From: Nitrospira sp.
Lineage (GTDB): Bacteria; Nitrospirota; Nitrospiria; Nitrospirales; Nitrospiraceae
DNA: 64,000 nt
NCBI GenBank assembly: GCA_020697375.1
Contig: JAJFBJ010000005.1
Location: forward strand, 22,946-86,945
Direction: 5' to 3'
The position numbers were made by a program, and so were the translations under genes. Within the stretch, counting starts at the first letter, position 1. Every line of letters begins with the position of its first letter. The notes under the pieces are model-generated. The model did not search any database, was not told the origin of the DNA, and worked only from the letters and a program-made list of their open reading frames with translations. This document shows, piece by piece, positions 33,785 through 41,434 of this stretch.

Positions 33785-33948
33785 AGGATGCGCAAAAAGG
33801 CAACCTTCTTACCCGCCCAACCCACGGCGCGCCAAGACGCGCCGTGTCCCAGGCAAGGCCGCAGCGAGTGAAGAAGCGAAGCGTACTCCGAGTACGTTGA
33901 GCCTCTGCGCGATGCGAGAACAACGCTGGCGGACTTTTTCCGCATCCT
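33785..33948 (-). repeat. Intergenic MITE-like repeat, copy C
   Basis: Reverse orientation: begins aggatgcgcaaaaaggcaacc, contains ttcttacccgccca, then a hairpin with a different stem (ACGGCGCG 33824-33831, loop CCAAGA, CGCGCCGT 33838-33845). It ends acaacgctggcggactttttccgcatcct. Stem bases differ from copies B, E and H but pairing is kept. The preceding 33602-33784 holds only a further repeat-like end (aggatgcggaaaaactcg near 33710) and no gene. Confidence 0.75.
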
Positions 33949-34044
33949 GCTAGATCTTCCTTTGCGTCGAGGAGGACGACAGGGTAACATGGGCCGGCGG
34001 TGAAGCATTCTGGTGCAGGGACGAATAGAAAGGGAGAGCATACG

Positions 34045-34446
34045 ATGAGACAGATGCGACGGGGATGGATCCTAATAGGCCTCTGTGTCGTAATAGGGTG
34101 GGCCGGTTGTGGAAGCAAGCAGGCGGAGATCCAGGAAGACCGGCTGACCGTCGGACGCGTGCAAGGAGAGGTCAAAGTCGGGATGTCCGCCGCACAGGTG
34201 GCGGAGCTCCTGGGCTCGCCGAATATCGTGACGACCGACGACAAGCGCCGTGAAGTCTGGATCTATGACAAGGTCTCGACCGATCGAGTCGATACCGCCA
34301 GTTCCTCCTATGCCGGGTTGATCATTCTCGGCACCAACTCGAGCGACCGCTCCAGCTCGCAGCGGCAGCGGACCCTGACCATCATCATCAAGTACGACGA
34401 AGAAAAGAAGGTCCGGGACTTTGCCTACAACGCCACGCAGTTCTGA
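34045..34446 (+). CDS. BamE/SmpA-like lipoprotein
   Basis: 133 aa from the ATG at 34045 (gggag upstream). Lipobox GWAGC after a hydrophobic signal. The mature domain has the BamE/OmlA pattern: VKVGMSAAQVAELLGSPN followed by EVWIYDKVSTD. These small lipoproteins often bind outer-membrane assembly partners. Because several such lipoproteins occur here, it need not be the true BamE. Followed by three related lipoprotein genes on the same strand. Confidence 0.8.
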   Translation: MRQMRRGWILIGLCVVIGWAGCGSKQAEIQEDRLTVGRVQGEVKVGMSAAQVAELLGSPNIVTTDDKRREVWIYDKVSTDRVDTASSSYAGLIILGTNSSDRSSSQRQRTLTIIIKYDEEKKVRDFAYNATQF

Positions 34447-35038
34447 AGAGTTTCATAGGCGAAAGCGCGGCTGTTTCGCGGGCATCATGGCAGCTCTGTC
34501 TCTGCCGATTTTGCTCGTCGGATGCGTGCAGCAGACGCAGCCGGCGGAGTTATTCCAGCTTTCGCCTGAAAGTACCGCCAACCGTGCGATGCAGACCCGT
34601 TTTTTCGAGACGGCGAACGACAAGGAACTGCTGTCGGCTTCGGCTGCCGCATTGCAGGATCTTGGTTTTCAAGTCGAGGAAAGCGTGCGGGAAGTCGGCT
34701 TTCTGCGAGCGGCGAAGGAGCGCAGCGCTCGCGAACATGGCCAGGACCTCAGCCGGTTCTTCCTGTGGCTGCTGTCGCTCGGACATGTCATCATGCCGGT
34801 CGACTTGCATCAAAAGGTGGCTGCGACACTCATCACCAGGCCGTTGAATGAAGACGGCTCTCGACAGGAAGTCCGGATCATGTTCTATCGGGCCGTGTGG
34901 AAGGGAGAAGGCCAGGCTGACCGCAATTACATTCCGCCAGGCCAGCAGAAAATGGAAATGATCCGTGACCCGGAAATCTATCAGCAATTCTTTGCGAAAC
35001 TCTCCAAGGCCGTCTTCTTGGAGCCGCATACCATTTAA
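34421..35038 (+). CDS. Lipoprotein, first of three tandem relatives
   Basis: 205 aa from TTG 34421, which has AAGAAGG at good spacing and overlaps the previous gene by 26 bp; an ATG at 34487 is an alternative but lacks a ribosome-binding site. Basic n-region, hydrophobic core and lipobox LLVGC. The mature part shares with the next two genes the pattern (A/M)QTRFFETANDKELL...ALQDLGFQVEE and a C-terminal DPEIYQQFFAKLSKAVFL. No known domain function. Confidence 0.75.
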   Translation: MPTTPRSSEEFHRRKRGCFAGIMAALSLPILLVGCVQQTQPAELFQLSPESTANRAMQTRFFETANDKELLSASAAALQDLGFQVEESVREVGFLRAAKERSAREHGQDLSRFFLWLLSLGHVIMPVDLHQKVAATLITRPLNEDGSRQEVRIMFYRAVWKGEGQADRNYIPPGQQKMEMIRDPEIYQQFFAKLSKAVFLEPHTI

Positions 35039-35050
35039 TTGCGAGGACTC

Positions 35051-35488
35051 ATGAACTGGACAGAGATTGCCGGGGCAATGGTGATTTTCACGGGAAGCTT
35101 CATGCTGTACGGTTGCGTGGCGCCGGAGCCGCGCCAGGAGCTTTTTACGCCGACCGACGCACAGATGAAAATCCGAAGCGCCCAGACACGCACCTTCGAG
35201 GTCGCGGATCGAACCGACGCGATGCGCGGCGTCATTGCGGCATTGCAAGATCTTGGATTCATCATCGAACGGGCCAACGAGCCGCTTGGCCTGGTCACGG
35301 CCGCGAGATTCGCCGAACCGAACTATTTCGACGTTCTCGGCGTGACGGTCACCGTCCGCCCTCAGGACGGCGGTAAGACCATGATCCGCGCCAATGCCAT
35401 CTACAACAACAAGCCGATCGAAGACCCCAAGGTTTACCAAAACTTCTTTGCCGCGGTGGAGCGGTCGCTGTTCATTACCAAGAACTAG
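35051..35488 (+). CDS. Lipoprotein, second of three tandem relatives
   Basis: 145 aa from the ATG at 35051 (aggac upstream), 12 bp after the previous stop. Lipobox LYGC. Shares AQTRTFEVADRTDAM...ALQDLGFIIER, LGLVTAARF and DPKVYQNFFAAVERSLFI with its neighbours; the body VTVTVRPQDGGKTMIRANAIYNN is close to that of the third copy. It is the shortest and probably closest to the basic domain. Function unknown. Confidence 0.75.
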   Translation: MNWTEIAGAMVIFTGSFMLYGCVAPEPRQELFTPTDAQMKIRSAQTRTFEVADRTDAMRGVIAALQDLGFIIERANEPLGLVTAARFAEPNYFDVLGVTVTVRPQDGGKTMIRANAIYNNKPIEDPKVYQNFFAAVERSLFITKN

Positions 35489-35499
35489 CAACGAAAATA

Positions 35500-36093
35500 A
35501 TGCATACCGCCATGCAGGCACGATTTACAATTTCCCGCACTTGGCGGCCGGCATGGCTCGTCCTGATGTTTGCTTGCATGGCAGGCGGTTGCTCACCCTA
35601 TGAATGGCGGCACGAAAACCAATGGGAATCGCGCGATCAGATCTGGCTTTCCGAGGCAAGCCAGGTCAAGGTGCGCGCCGCCCAAAGCCGGATCTTCGAC
35701 ACCGACGACCGCGTCAAGACGATCCAGGCTGTCGTTTCGACCTGTCAGGATTTAGGTTTCGCCATCGAAGTCGTCGATGAAGAATTGGGCATCGTGTCCG
35801 GCAAGAAGTTCGAGGATTACGAAGCGCCGCAATTCGGCGATCCTTCTTATTATGCTTATCGCGACGACGGGTTGCTCATTTTGACGAGGCAGTTTCGGTC
35901 ATGGGGCCCGTTTTATCACCGCAGCGATCTGGTCCGACTCACCGTTACCGTCCGGCCGCGCGGCGAGAAGCAGCTCGTGGTGCGAGCCAGCGCGCAATAC
36001 TATCTCAAGGCAATCGAGTCGCCCGAGCCCTATCAGAAATTTTTTCGCACGCTTGAGCAGGCGCTGTTCATGCAGGCGAATGCGGCGCAGTAG
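35500..36093 (+). CDS. Lipoprotein, third of three tandem relatives
   Basis: 197 aa. Lipobox MAGGC after a signal peptide. Shares [15 protein letters not shown]...[41 protein letters not shown] and [16 protein letters not shown] with the two preceding genes, and has an extra insert ([18 protein letters not shown]). Spacing to the second copy is 11 bp. The last 26 bp overlap a remnant on the opposite strand. Confidence 0.75.
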   Translation: MHTAMQARFTISRTWRPAWLVLMFACMAGGCSPYEWRHENQWESRDQIWLSEASQVKVRAAQSRIFDTDDRVKTIQAVVSTCQDLGFAIEVVDEELGIVSGKKFEDYEAPQFGDPSYYAYRDDGLLILTRQFRSWGPFYHRSDLVRLTVTVRPRGEKQLVVRASAQYYLKAIESPEPYQKFFRTLEQALFMQANAAQ

Positions 36094-36262
36094 CCTCTGC
36101 CGACTCGGCATTCACGCGCTGAGCCAGCGGAAGCGTGAGATAAAATCGGCTGCCTTTCCCCGGTGCGCTTTCAACCCAGATGCGGCCCTGCTGTAGTTCT
36201 ATAAAGTGCTTGGCAATCGCCAGTCCCACCGGTTCCTCGCGTTCGCCATGGGACGTGTCCCC
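36068..36262 (-). pseudogene. C-terminal remnant of a sensor histidine kinase
   Basis: On the minus strand the last about 60 codons read [20 protein letters not shown] followed by [20 protein letters not shown] and YLTLPL. That is the G2 box and final strand of a HATPase_c domain, as at the end of histidine kinases. Upstream there is no dimerisation domain, no N box and no start; the frame runs instead into repeat copy D. Clearly a fragment. Confidence 0.75.
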
Positions 36263-36395
36263 CGTAGAACGTCTATATGCTGAATGCCCTGCCTGTGTTC
36301 TGCGCAATCCAGCCGGTTCAAGTTGTGACAGCCGCGCACAGCAGCAACTTGAAATTGTCGTCCTCTGCGTAAAAGGGTATGCTGCCGCCGCTAAC

Positions 36396-36507
36396 AGGAT
36401 GCTGAAAAAGTCCGCCAGCGTTGTTCTCGCATCGCGCAGAGGCTCAACGTACCTCAAGGGTACGCTTCACCTCTCCGGCCGCGCTGGACGGCCTTTTTGA
36501 ACATCCT
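36396..36507 (+). repeat. Intergenic MITE-like repeat, copy D (compact)
   Basis: Shortest well-formed copy at 112 bp: aggatgctgaaaaagtccgccagcg, ttgttctcgcatcgcgcagaggctcaacgtac, then ggccgcgctggacggcctttttgaacatcct. The ends are imperfect inverted repeats. The internal hairpin module found in copies A, B, C, E and H is absent. The 80 bp after it (ggctattcgcgtgccattacc...) recur after copy F, so the repeated unit may extend to about 36590. Confidence 0.75.
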
Positions 36508-36613
36508 TCAGGCTATTCGCGTGCCATTACCATACGTGAGATCACGCGCCAAATGTGGCAACACTGAGTTTTTCCGCAGCTTGCTAGAACAAAGGCGAGC
36601 AGGAGGGAGCAAC

Positions 36614-36874
36614 GTGGCCCGCAGTCCAAGGAGCAAGAAGCCAGCGTCCGGAGGCAAACGGACTGCGCCGTACAAACATCCCGAGTCGAAGAGTCTTATG
36701 CGGCCGGAAGTCGGGACGCAGGCGCAGACCTTGCCGCTCTTCATCCACGAGCGGTTGTCCACCAAGGCCATCATCGAGACGCTGGCCGGGCACAAAAGCG
36801 ACCAGCAAGAGGACATGTTTGCCCTGTTCGGCGACCCGCAGCATTCGTTCATCGATCAGGTGCTGAAATTATGA
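36614..36874 (+). pseudogene. N-terminal fragment of a type III-like DNA (adenine) methyltransferase
   Basis: From GTG 36614 (gagggag upstream) the product reads ARSPRSKKPASGGKR..., then LPLFIHERLSTKAIIETLAG and DMFALFGDPQHSFIDQVLK. These resemble the N-terminal lead-in of Mod-type site-specific DNA methyltransferases, before the SAM-binding domain. The gene stops after about 86 codons, and the catalytic motifs (DPPY, FxGxG) are absent. The assignment rests on remembered family sequence and needs a search. Confidence 0.55.
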
Positions 36875-36981
36875 AGTTCTGGATTGGCATGACAGACAAC
36901 AAATGGTTTGAATTCCTATCTGCACGATCGCCAGATGAGGTGAATTTCTGGCGCCCAAGCGGAGTTGGTTCATTTAAGGCG
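36871..36981 (+). pseudogene. N-terminal fragment of an HNH endonuclease
   Basis: The ATG at 36871 overlaps the previous stop (ATGA). The reading MKFWIGMTDNKWFEFLSARS continues with PDEVNFWRPSGVGSFKAV. This matches the characteristic N-terminus of a widespread HNH endonuclease family (VNFW.PSG...F.A). After about 36 codons it joins sequence belonging to a nucleotidyltransferase, so only the N-terminal wing survives and no HNH motif is present. Confidence 0.55.
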
Positions 36982-37159
36982 GTCGAACGGTTTCACCCGA
37001 AACGCATTCTCCTGTCGGAGCCACGCTCGCGGTGACGCCAGTCCGGACAGCGACCTGGACCTCTTCATTGAAATGGACACGCAGCGCCGCCCGCCGGATC
37101 GTGCGATTGAGGTGAGTGAAATTCTCGGGCTCCGACCGTGGCCGATGGATAAGCCCTGA
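36982..37159 (+). pseudogene. Decayed MNT-type nucleotidyltransferase (antitoxin-like)
   Basis: From 36982 the frame reads VERFHPKRILL, loses two bases, then continues in another frame as SHARGDASPDSDLDLFIEMD and PPDRAIEVSEILGLRPWPMD before a premature stop. The GS-x10-DxD signature of MNT nucleotidyltransferases is recognisable. Such proteins pair with HEPN toxins. A frameshift and missing C-terminus mean it is inactive. Confidence 0.6.
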
Positions 37160-37312
37160 GTCTAATTTCGCGGCGTGGATCCGTAAAGGCGACCACGATC
37201 TGCTGAACATCGAGAATAACCTCGCCGCCAGGAGATACCCTGGGACACGGTGTGCTTCCAGGTGTTTGCAGGAAAAATCCTGCCGCTTACGAACTTGACA
37301 CCACTTTTCAGT
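37160..37312 (+). pseudogene. Decayed HEPN-domain protein
   Basis: One frame gives AAWIRKGDHDLLNIENNLAA and, after a one-base shift, IPWDTVCFQVFAGKIL. This is the start of a HEPN domain, which usually reads W...A..DL..i.n.l.....PWDTVCFHAQQAAEK. The RxxxxH catalytic region is missing. Placement directly after the MNT remnant fits an eroded HEPN/MNT toxin-antitoxin pair. Confidence 0.55.
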
Positions 37313-37367
37313 CGGCCTAGCCTGAGAACAACGTTCGCTCCGCCATCACACAACCAGGGAGGTCACC

Positions 37368-37571
37368 ATGTCTGTTGCACGCGTGACGGAAATCATCGCT
37401 GCATCGCCGAAGAGCTTTGAAGATGCCGTATTAGTCGGGGTGGCTCGCGCAAATAAGACTTTGCAGAATGTGAAGAGCGCCTGGATTGAAGATCAGAAGG
37501 TCGAGATCGTCGATGGAAAAATCACGGAATACCGTGTGGCGTTGAAAGTCACGTTCGTCCTGAAAGACTAG
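37368..37571 (+). CDS. Dodecin family flavoprotein
   Basis: 67 aa, normal for the family, with agggagg upstream. Dodecins form hollow 12-mers that bind and buffer FMN, riboflavin or related cofactors. The pattern VARVTEIIAASPKSFEDAV and SAWIEDQKVEIVDGKITEYR, including the conserved Trp that stacks on flavin, is complete. Intact gene directly after the decayed defence region. Confidence 0.9.
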   Translation: MSVARVTEIIAASPKSFEDAVLVGVARANKTLQNVKSAWIEDQKVEIVDGKITEYRVALKVTFVLKD

Positions 37572-37650
37572 CAGCCTACGAAACAATCATTCCAGCATCC
37601 GGATAACGATGATCCGCACGTCTGTGGCCGTAGCATGTGATTCGCGCAAG

Positions 37651-37814
37651 AGGCTCAAAAAGCCCGCTCAGCAAGGCCATAGCGAGCGAAGAGCCGAAGG
37701 GGGTTACGTTCTTACCCGCCCATGCTGAGCCTGCCGAGACAGGCTCAGTTTCCAGGGGGTACGCTGAGGCTCCGAATGATGCGAGAACGCAGCTGCCGGA
37801 TTTGTCAGCATCCT
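37651..37814 (-). repeat. Intergenic MITE-like repeat, copy E
   Basis: Reverse orientation: aggctcaaaaagcccgctcagcaaggcc at one end, ttcttacccgccca in the middle, then the best hairpin of the family, CTGAGCCTG (37725-37733), loop CCGAGA, CAGGCTCAG (37740-37748). It ends gatgcgagaacgcagctgccgga...tgtcagcatcct. It lies just upstream of the 58-aa gene. Confidence 0.75.
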
Positions 37815-37828
37815 GCTAGAGGAGCAAC

Positions 37829-38005
37829 ATGAAAAATGTGGAGATGACCGTCGAAGGGACCCTGTTGACCATCAAGGTGGATCTCTCGAAGGAGTTCGGG
37901 CCGTCGGCCTCGGGCAAGACCATTATCATCGCCTCGACTGAGGGAAATGTCACGATCCCGGAGCGGGAGGAAAAAATCGGGCTGAACGTGTACCGGAAGA
38001 AGTGA
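37829..38005 (+). CDS. 58-aa small protein
   Basis: ATG at 37829 with agaggag 5 nt upstream. The product starts MKNVEMTVEGTLLTIKVDLS, continues KEFGPSASGKTIIIASTEG and ends EEKIGLNVYRKK. A compact beta-rich soluble fold is likely. The even codon use, ideal ribosome-binding site and strongly patterned hydrophobic residues support a real gene. I recall similar short proteins from Nitrospira-type genomes, but the function is unknown. Confidence 0.7.
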   Translation: MKNVEMTVEGTLLTIKVDLSKEFGPSASGKTIIIASTEGNVTIPEREEKIGLNVYRKK

Positions 38006-38042
38006 CAAGAAGGAGCGGTGAAGAGAGCGCGGAGGTATCAGG

Positions 38043-39626
38043 ATGTCATCTCACAGTGCCATGCCAACGAGCACAACTCGCATGACGGAGCCTCCCAATC
38101 CGGCCATTCTCGTCGTAGACGATGATCCCGACATTGCACTCGTGCTGCAAGACCTTTTGGACCATGCCGGCTATGCGGTGCAGGTGGCAGCCACAGGGAC
38201 CGAGGCTCTGGACAAAGCGAAGTGCGAGTCCTTTTCTGCGGTCCTGTTGGATTTGATGTTGCCTGACATGGACGGGCTCTCCGTCCTCACCCTGTTGAAA
38301 GAGATCGACCCGTTGCTTCCGGTCATTATGCTGACCGCGTTTGTCGAAGTGGCCAAGAAGCATGGATCGCTCACCGAAGGCGCGTTCGGTTATCTGACCA
38401 AGCCCTACGACGGGGAGGAATTGAAGGCATTGATCCTTCGCGCCGTGAGGGTGAAGCATCTCTCGATCGAAGCGGCTGCAACCAAACTGGCCTTGACGGC
38501 CAGCGAGGAGCGGTTCCGGGAAGTCGTTCAAACCGCTCCGGACGCGATCGTGCTTTCCGACGGGGAGGGACGGGTGCTGTCATGGAACGGCGCCGCCGAA
38601 CGCCTGTTCGGTTATGCGGCCGGCGAAGTATTGAGACAGTCATTGACCATGATCATGCCCGAACGGTACCGCGCCAACCATGAGCGGGCGTTGGAACGCG
38701 TCCGCACGATCGGGGACCTGCGTTTGAGGGGCACTATCGTGACCATGCATGGCCTATCCAAAGACGGCCGTGAGTTCCCGATTGAGATGTCCCTCAGCAG
38801 TTGGATTTCCGGTGGCCAACGCGTCCATTGCGGTATCATACGGGATATCACGGCTCGGAAAGAGACGGAAGACCGATTACAACAGCAGCAGATCGAACAA
38901 CAGGTCCTTCTGGATTTGATTCCTGCCATGGTCTGGTATAAGGATGCTCACAATTGCATCATTCGGGCGAATCGGCGCGCAGCCGAATCCATAAACAAGA
39001 CCCTGAGGGACATCGAAGGCCGGCCGACCGCAGAATTCTATCCGCAGGAAGCGGCAAAGTATCACCGGGATGACGTGGAAGTGATCCTGTCACGGCGGCC
39101 GAAGCTCGGGATCGTCGAGCCCTATCGGACGGGATCCGGTGAAAAGCGTTGGGTGCAGACCGACAAGGTGCCCTATCCGGACACCGAAGGCAACGTTTGC
39201 GGAGTCCTGGTATTTGCGCAAGACATTACGGATCGGAAACAGACGGAGGATGCGTTGCAGGAGACAGAAGAACGCTTACGCCTCGTGATGGAATCCGCGC
39301 TGAGCGGCCTCGTCATGGTCGATGCCGAAGGAAGGATTCTGATGGCCAATGCCCGTCTTGAAGCGCAATTCGGCTATGAACGAGATGAGCTTCTCGGGCA
39401 GTCCGTCGATAGTCTTATTCCTGAGCGGTTGCGTGCCAGGCAACCGGAATATCGCTCTGCCTTTTTTGCCCATCCCGATCGAAACAGCCTCACCAACCGC
39501 CGTGACCTCGTGGGCCTGCGGAAGGACAAGACGGAATTTCCGCTTACGGTTCATCTCACGCCGCTGACGACGGCGGGAGGGGTCTACGTCATGACGTTCA
39601 CCAGCGACAGCCATAGCGCCGCATGA
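38043..39626 (+). CDS. Response-regulator receiver protein with three PAS domains
   Basis: 527 aa. A receiver domain (about 20-145) carries the acidic pair VDDDPD, the phospho-acceptor Asp in AVLLDLMLPDMDGL, a conserved Thr in IMLTAF and Lys in YLTKPYDGEE. Three PAS domains follow: about 155-280 (EERFREVVQTAPDAIVLSD...), about 285-405 and about 410-525, with PAC-like tails (RDITARK, QDITDRK). There is no kinase, GGDEF/EAL or DNA-binding domain. The 3' end overlaps the next gene by 4 bp (ATGA). Confidence 0.85.
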   Translation: MSSHSAMPTSTTRMTEPPNPAILVVDDDPDIALVLQDLLDHAGYAVQVAATGTEALDKAKCESFSAVLLDLMLPDMDGLSVLTLLKEIDPLLPVIMLTAFVEVAKKHGSLTEGAFGYLTKPYDGEELKALILRAVRVKHLSIEAAATKLALTASEERFREVVQTAPDAIVLSDGEGRVLSWNGAAERLFGYAAGEVLRQSLTMIMPERYRANHERALERVRTIGDLRLRGTIVTMHGLSKDGREFPIEMSLSSWISGGQRVHCGIIRDITARKETEDRLQQQQIEQQVLLDLIPAMVWYKDAHNCIIRANRRAAESINKTLRDIEGRPTAEFYPQEAAKYHRDDVEVILSRRPKLGIVEPYRTGSGEKRWVQTDKVPYPDTEGNVCGVLVFAQDITDRKQTEDALQETEERLRLVMESALSGLVMVDAEGRILMANARLEAQFGYERDELLGQSVDSLIPERLRARQPEYRSAFFAHPDRNSLTNRRDLVGLRKDKTEFPLTVHLTPLTTAGGVYVMTFTSDSHSAA

Positions 39627-40090
39627 ATCCACGCATCATTCTGATTGCGATCGTTCTGGGTTTTATCGGCATCCTGCTGCTGATCGGAGTCCGCACCTTC
39701 ATCCGCTGGCTGAAGATTCACTATCCCCGGCGCGCCTCGGCCATCCTCACGGCGCTCACCATAGGCATTTGCGGGACGGGGATATTGGTGGTGATGGAAA
39801 TCCGGGATCGTCCCACATTCCGGACCCACGACCTCATTACGCTACAGGAGCCGGTGGTGGCGAAGATCGTTCCAACCGACCGGGATTCACGCAGCCTGGT
39901 CTGCGTGGTGGATCTGCATGAGCATCTCGGCGTGCTGGATGTCGATAGCGAAGGGGGCGCGCTGAAGGCCCGCGTCGAAAGCAACAATACGTCGGCCACG
40001 TTGTATTGTCCGGTCGGCGCGGACGTCCGCATTGAGCTGGCCTGGCTCCATCGCATGACGGTCACGCGCCGGCAGGAAAGCAATCCGTGA
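39623..40090 (+). CDS. Membrane-anchored hypothetical protein
   Basis: 155 aa, start overlapping the stop of the PAS protein (ATGA), so translationally coupled. Two N-terminal hydrophobic segments (MNPRIILIAIVLGFIGILLL and ILTALTIGICGTGILVVME) separated by a basic loop, then a soluble domain of about 90 residues (LQEPVVAKIVPTDRDS...). No domain recognised. The coupling suggests a functional link with the receiver-PAS protein. Confidence 0.65.
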   Translation: MNPRIILIAIVLGFIGILLLIGVRTFIRWLKIHYPRRASAILTALTIGICGTGILVVMEIRDRPTFRTHDLITLQEPVVAKIVPTDRDSRSLVCVVDLHEHLGVLDVDSEGGALKARVESNNTSATLYCPVGADVRIELAWLHRMTVTRRQESNP

Positions 40091-40119
40091 GACATCGCGA
40101 TAGGGATTGAAACCGGTCG

Positions 40120-41259
40120 TCACGGCGGATGGCCGACTGGATCCCTGCGAAAAGCTTTGACCATGGACAAGATGAGCAGGCCCATTCCCAGCCAGCCGAT
40201 CTCTTTCTTGAACGGTGGTTCCGCGGCGCTGTTGGTCCCGGCTTGGGTCCTGCTCGTTGTCGGGACCCACATGTCCTTGTTTCCTCCCGTCTGAGGCCTG
40301 GGCCTTGGATCTGGCTGCCTGGTCGTTGTTCCCTTGTCAGGAACATCATTCACCGCCTTTTCCGGATCGACGCTGACCGCTTTGTCGTCCGGCACGATCC
40401 GCGACCCTGCTTTGTTGGCATAGACCTGCGTGAATTCCGCCCCGAACAACAGAATCTGCGCCGAGTAGTATACCCAGACCAGCAGAATCACCAGCGATCC
40501 CGCCGCGCCGTAGGCCGAGCCTACGTCGCTCTTGCCAAGATAGACTCCAATGGCGAATTTCCCGATTGTGAAGAGCAGAGCCGTGAGCGCGCCGCCGATC
40601 CATACATCACTCCAGGCAATGCGCGCATCCGGCAGAACCTTGAACATCAAGGCGAACAACACCGTGATGACTGCCAGAGAGAAGATCGCGTTCAAAATCT
40701 GGAGAATAAATTCCGGCGCCGGCAACCATCCCCCGAACCATTTTCCGAAGGCCGCCAGACCGGCGCTCATGACGAGTGACACCAGCAGCAAAAATCCCGT
40801 TCCCAGCACTGCCATGAAGGAGAAGAACCGGTCCTGGATCACGCCCCAGATTCCGCGTTCCTTCGGCTCCACGCCCCAGATGCTGTTCAGCGAATCCTGC
40901 AGTTGTCCGAATAATCCCGATGCGCCGAACAGCAACGTGGCGAGGGCCACGACGGTGGCCAGAATGCCGGTGGTCGGTTGGTTCGCTCGCTGGATCATAT
41001 CCTTGATCGCAGCCGCGCTTTGTTCGCCAAGCAGAGTTTCGAGTTGCTGGAGAATATACCCCTGGGCCGCTTCCTGGCCGAACACCAATCCGATCATGGC
41101 GATGATGATGACCAGCAGAGGCACGATGGAAAACACCGTGTAGTAGGCCAGCGCCGCGCCAAGCCGTGGAACCTTGTCCTTGCTCCACTGCGCAAAGGTC
41201 TGTTTCAACAAATCCCACATGGCCGCCGGAGATGACATTTTCGATCGCCGAGTTTCCAT
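40120..41259 (-). CDS. YihY/BrkB family membrane protein
   Basis: 379 aa from the ATG at 41259 (gagaggaagagat upstream). Six membrane helices with the family signature: RLGAALAYYTVFSIVPLLVII near the N-terminus, GASGLFGQLQDSLNSIW, and YGAAGSLVILLVWVYYSAQILLFGAEFT near the end. The family was once called ribonuclease BN, which is incorrect; the true role is unclear. A polar Pro/Thr/Lys-rich tail of about 95 residues ends in one more hydrophobic segment (IGWLGMGLLILSMVK). Confidence 0.88.
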   Translation of the reverse strand: METRRSKMSSPAAMWDLLKQTFAQWSKDKVPRLGAALAYYTVFSIVPLLVIIIAMIGLVFGQEAAQGYILQQLETLLGEQSAAAIKDMIQRANQPTTGILATVVALATLLFGASGLFGQLQDSLNSIWGVEPKERGIWGVIQDRFFSFMAVLGTGFLLLVSLVMSAGLAAFGKWFGGWLPAPEFILQILNAIFSLAVITVLFALMFKVLPDARIAWSDVWIGGALTALLFTIGKFAIGVYLGKSDVGSAYGAAGSLVILLVWVYYSAQILLFGAEFTQVYANKAGSRIVPDDKAVSVDPEKAVNDVPDKGTTTRQPDPRPRPQTGGNKDMWVPTTSRTQAGTNSAAEPPFKKEIGWLGMGLLILSMVKAFRRDPVGHPP

Positions 41260-41434
41260 ATCTCTTCCTCTCATACCGTGAAGCCGCCGGACCGATAGAA
41301 GCGGACTTTCCTATCTCATGCCATAGCGTTTTGCGTCTGATAACTAGGGCTTCCCCGAGCTACAGCAGTATCGAGGCCGTGATAGCTTGAACATACGAGA
41401 GGGTATTGCGCGATCAAACCGAAAGGAGCCGAGT

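Noticed and set aside
40120..41259. Ribonuclease BN function for the YihY/BrkB protein
   Set aside because: Historical misassignment; the protein is a polytopic membrane protein without nuclease motifs.
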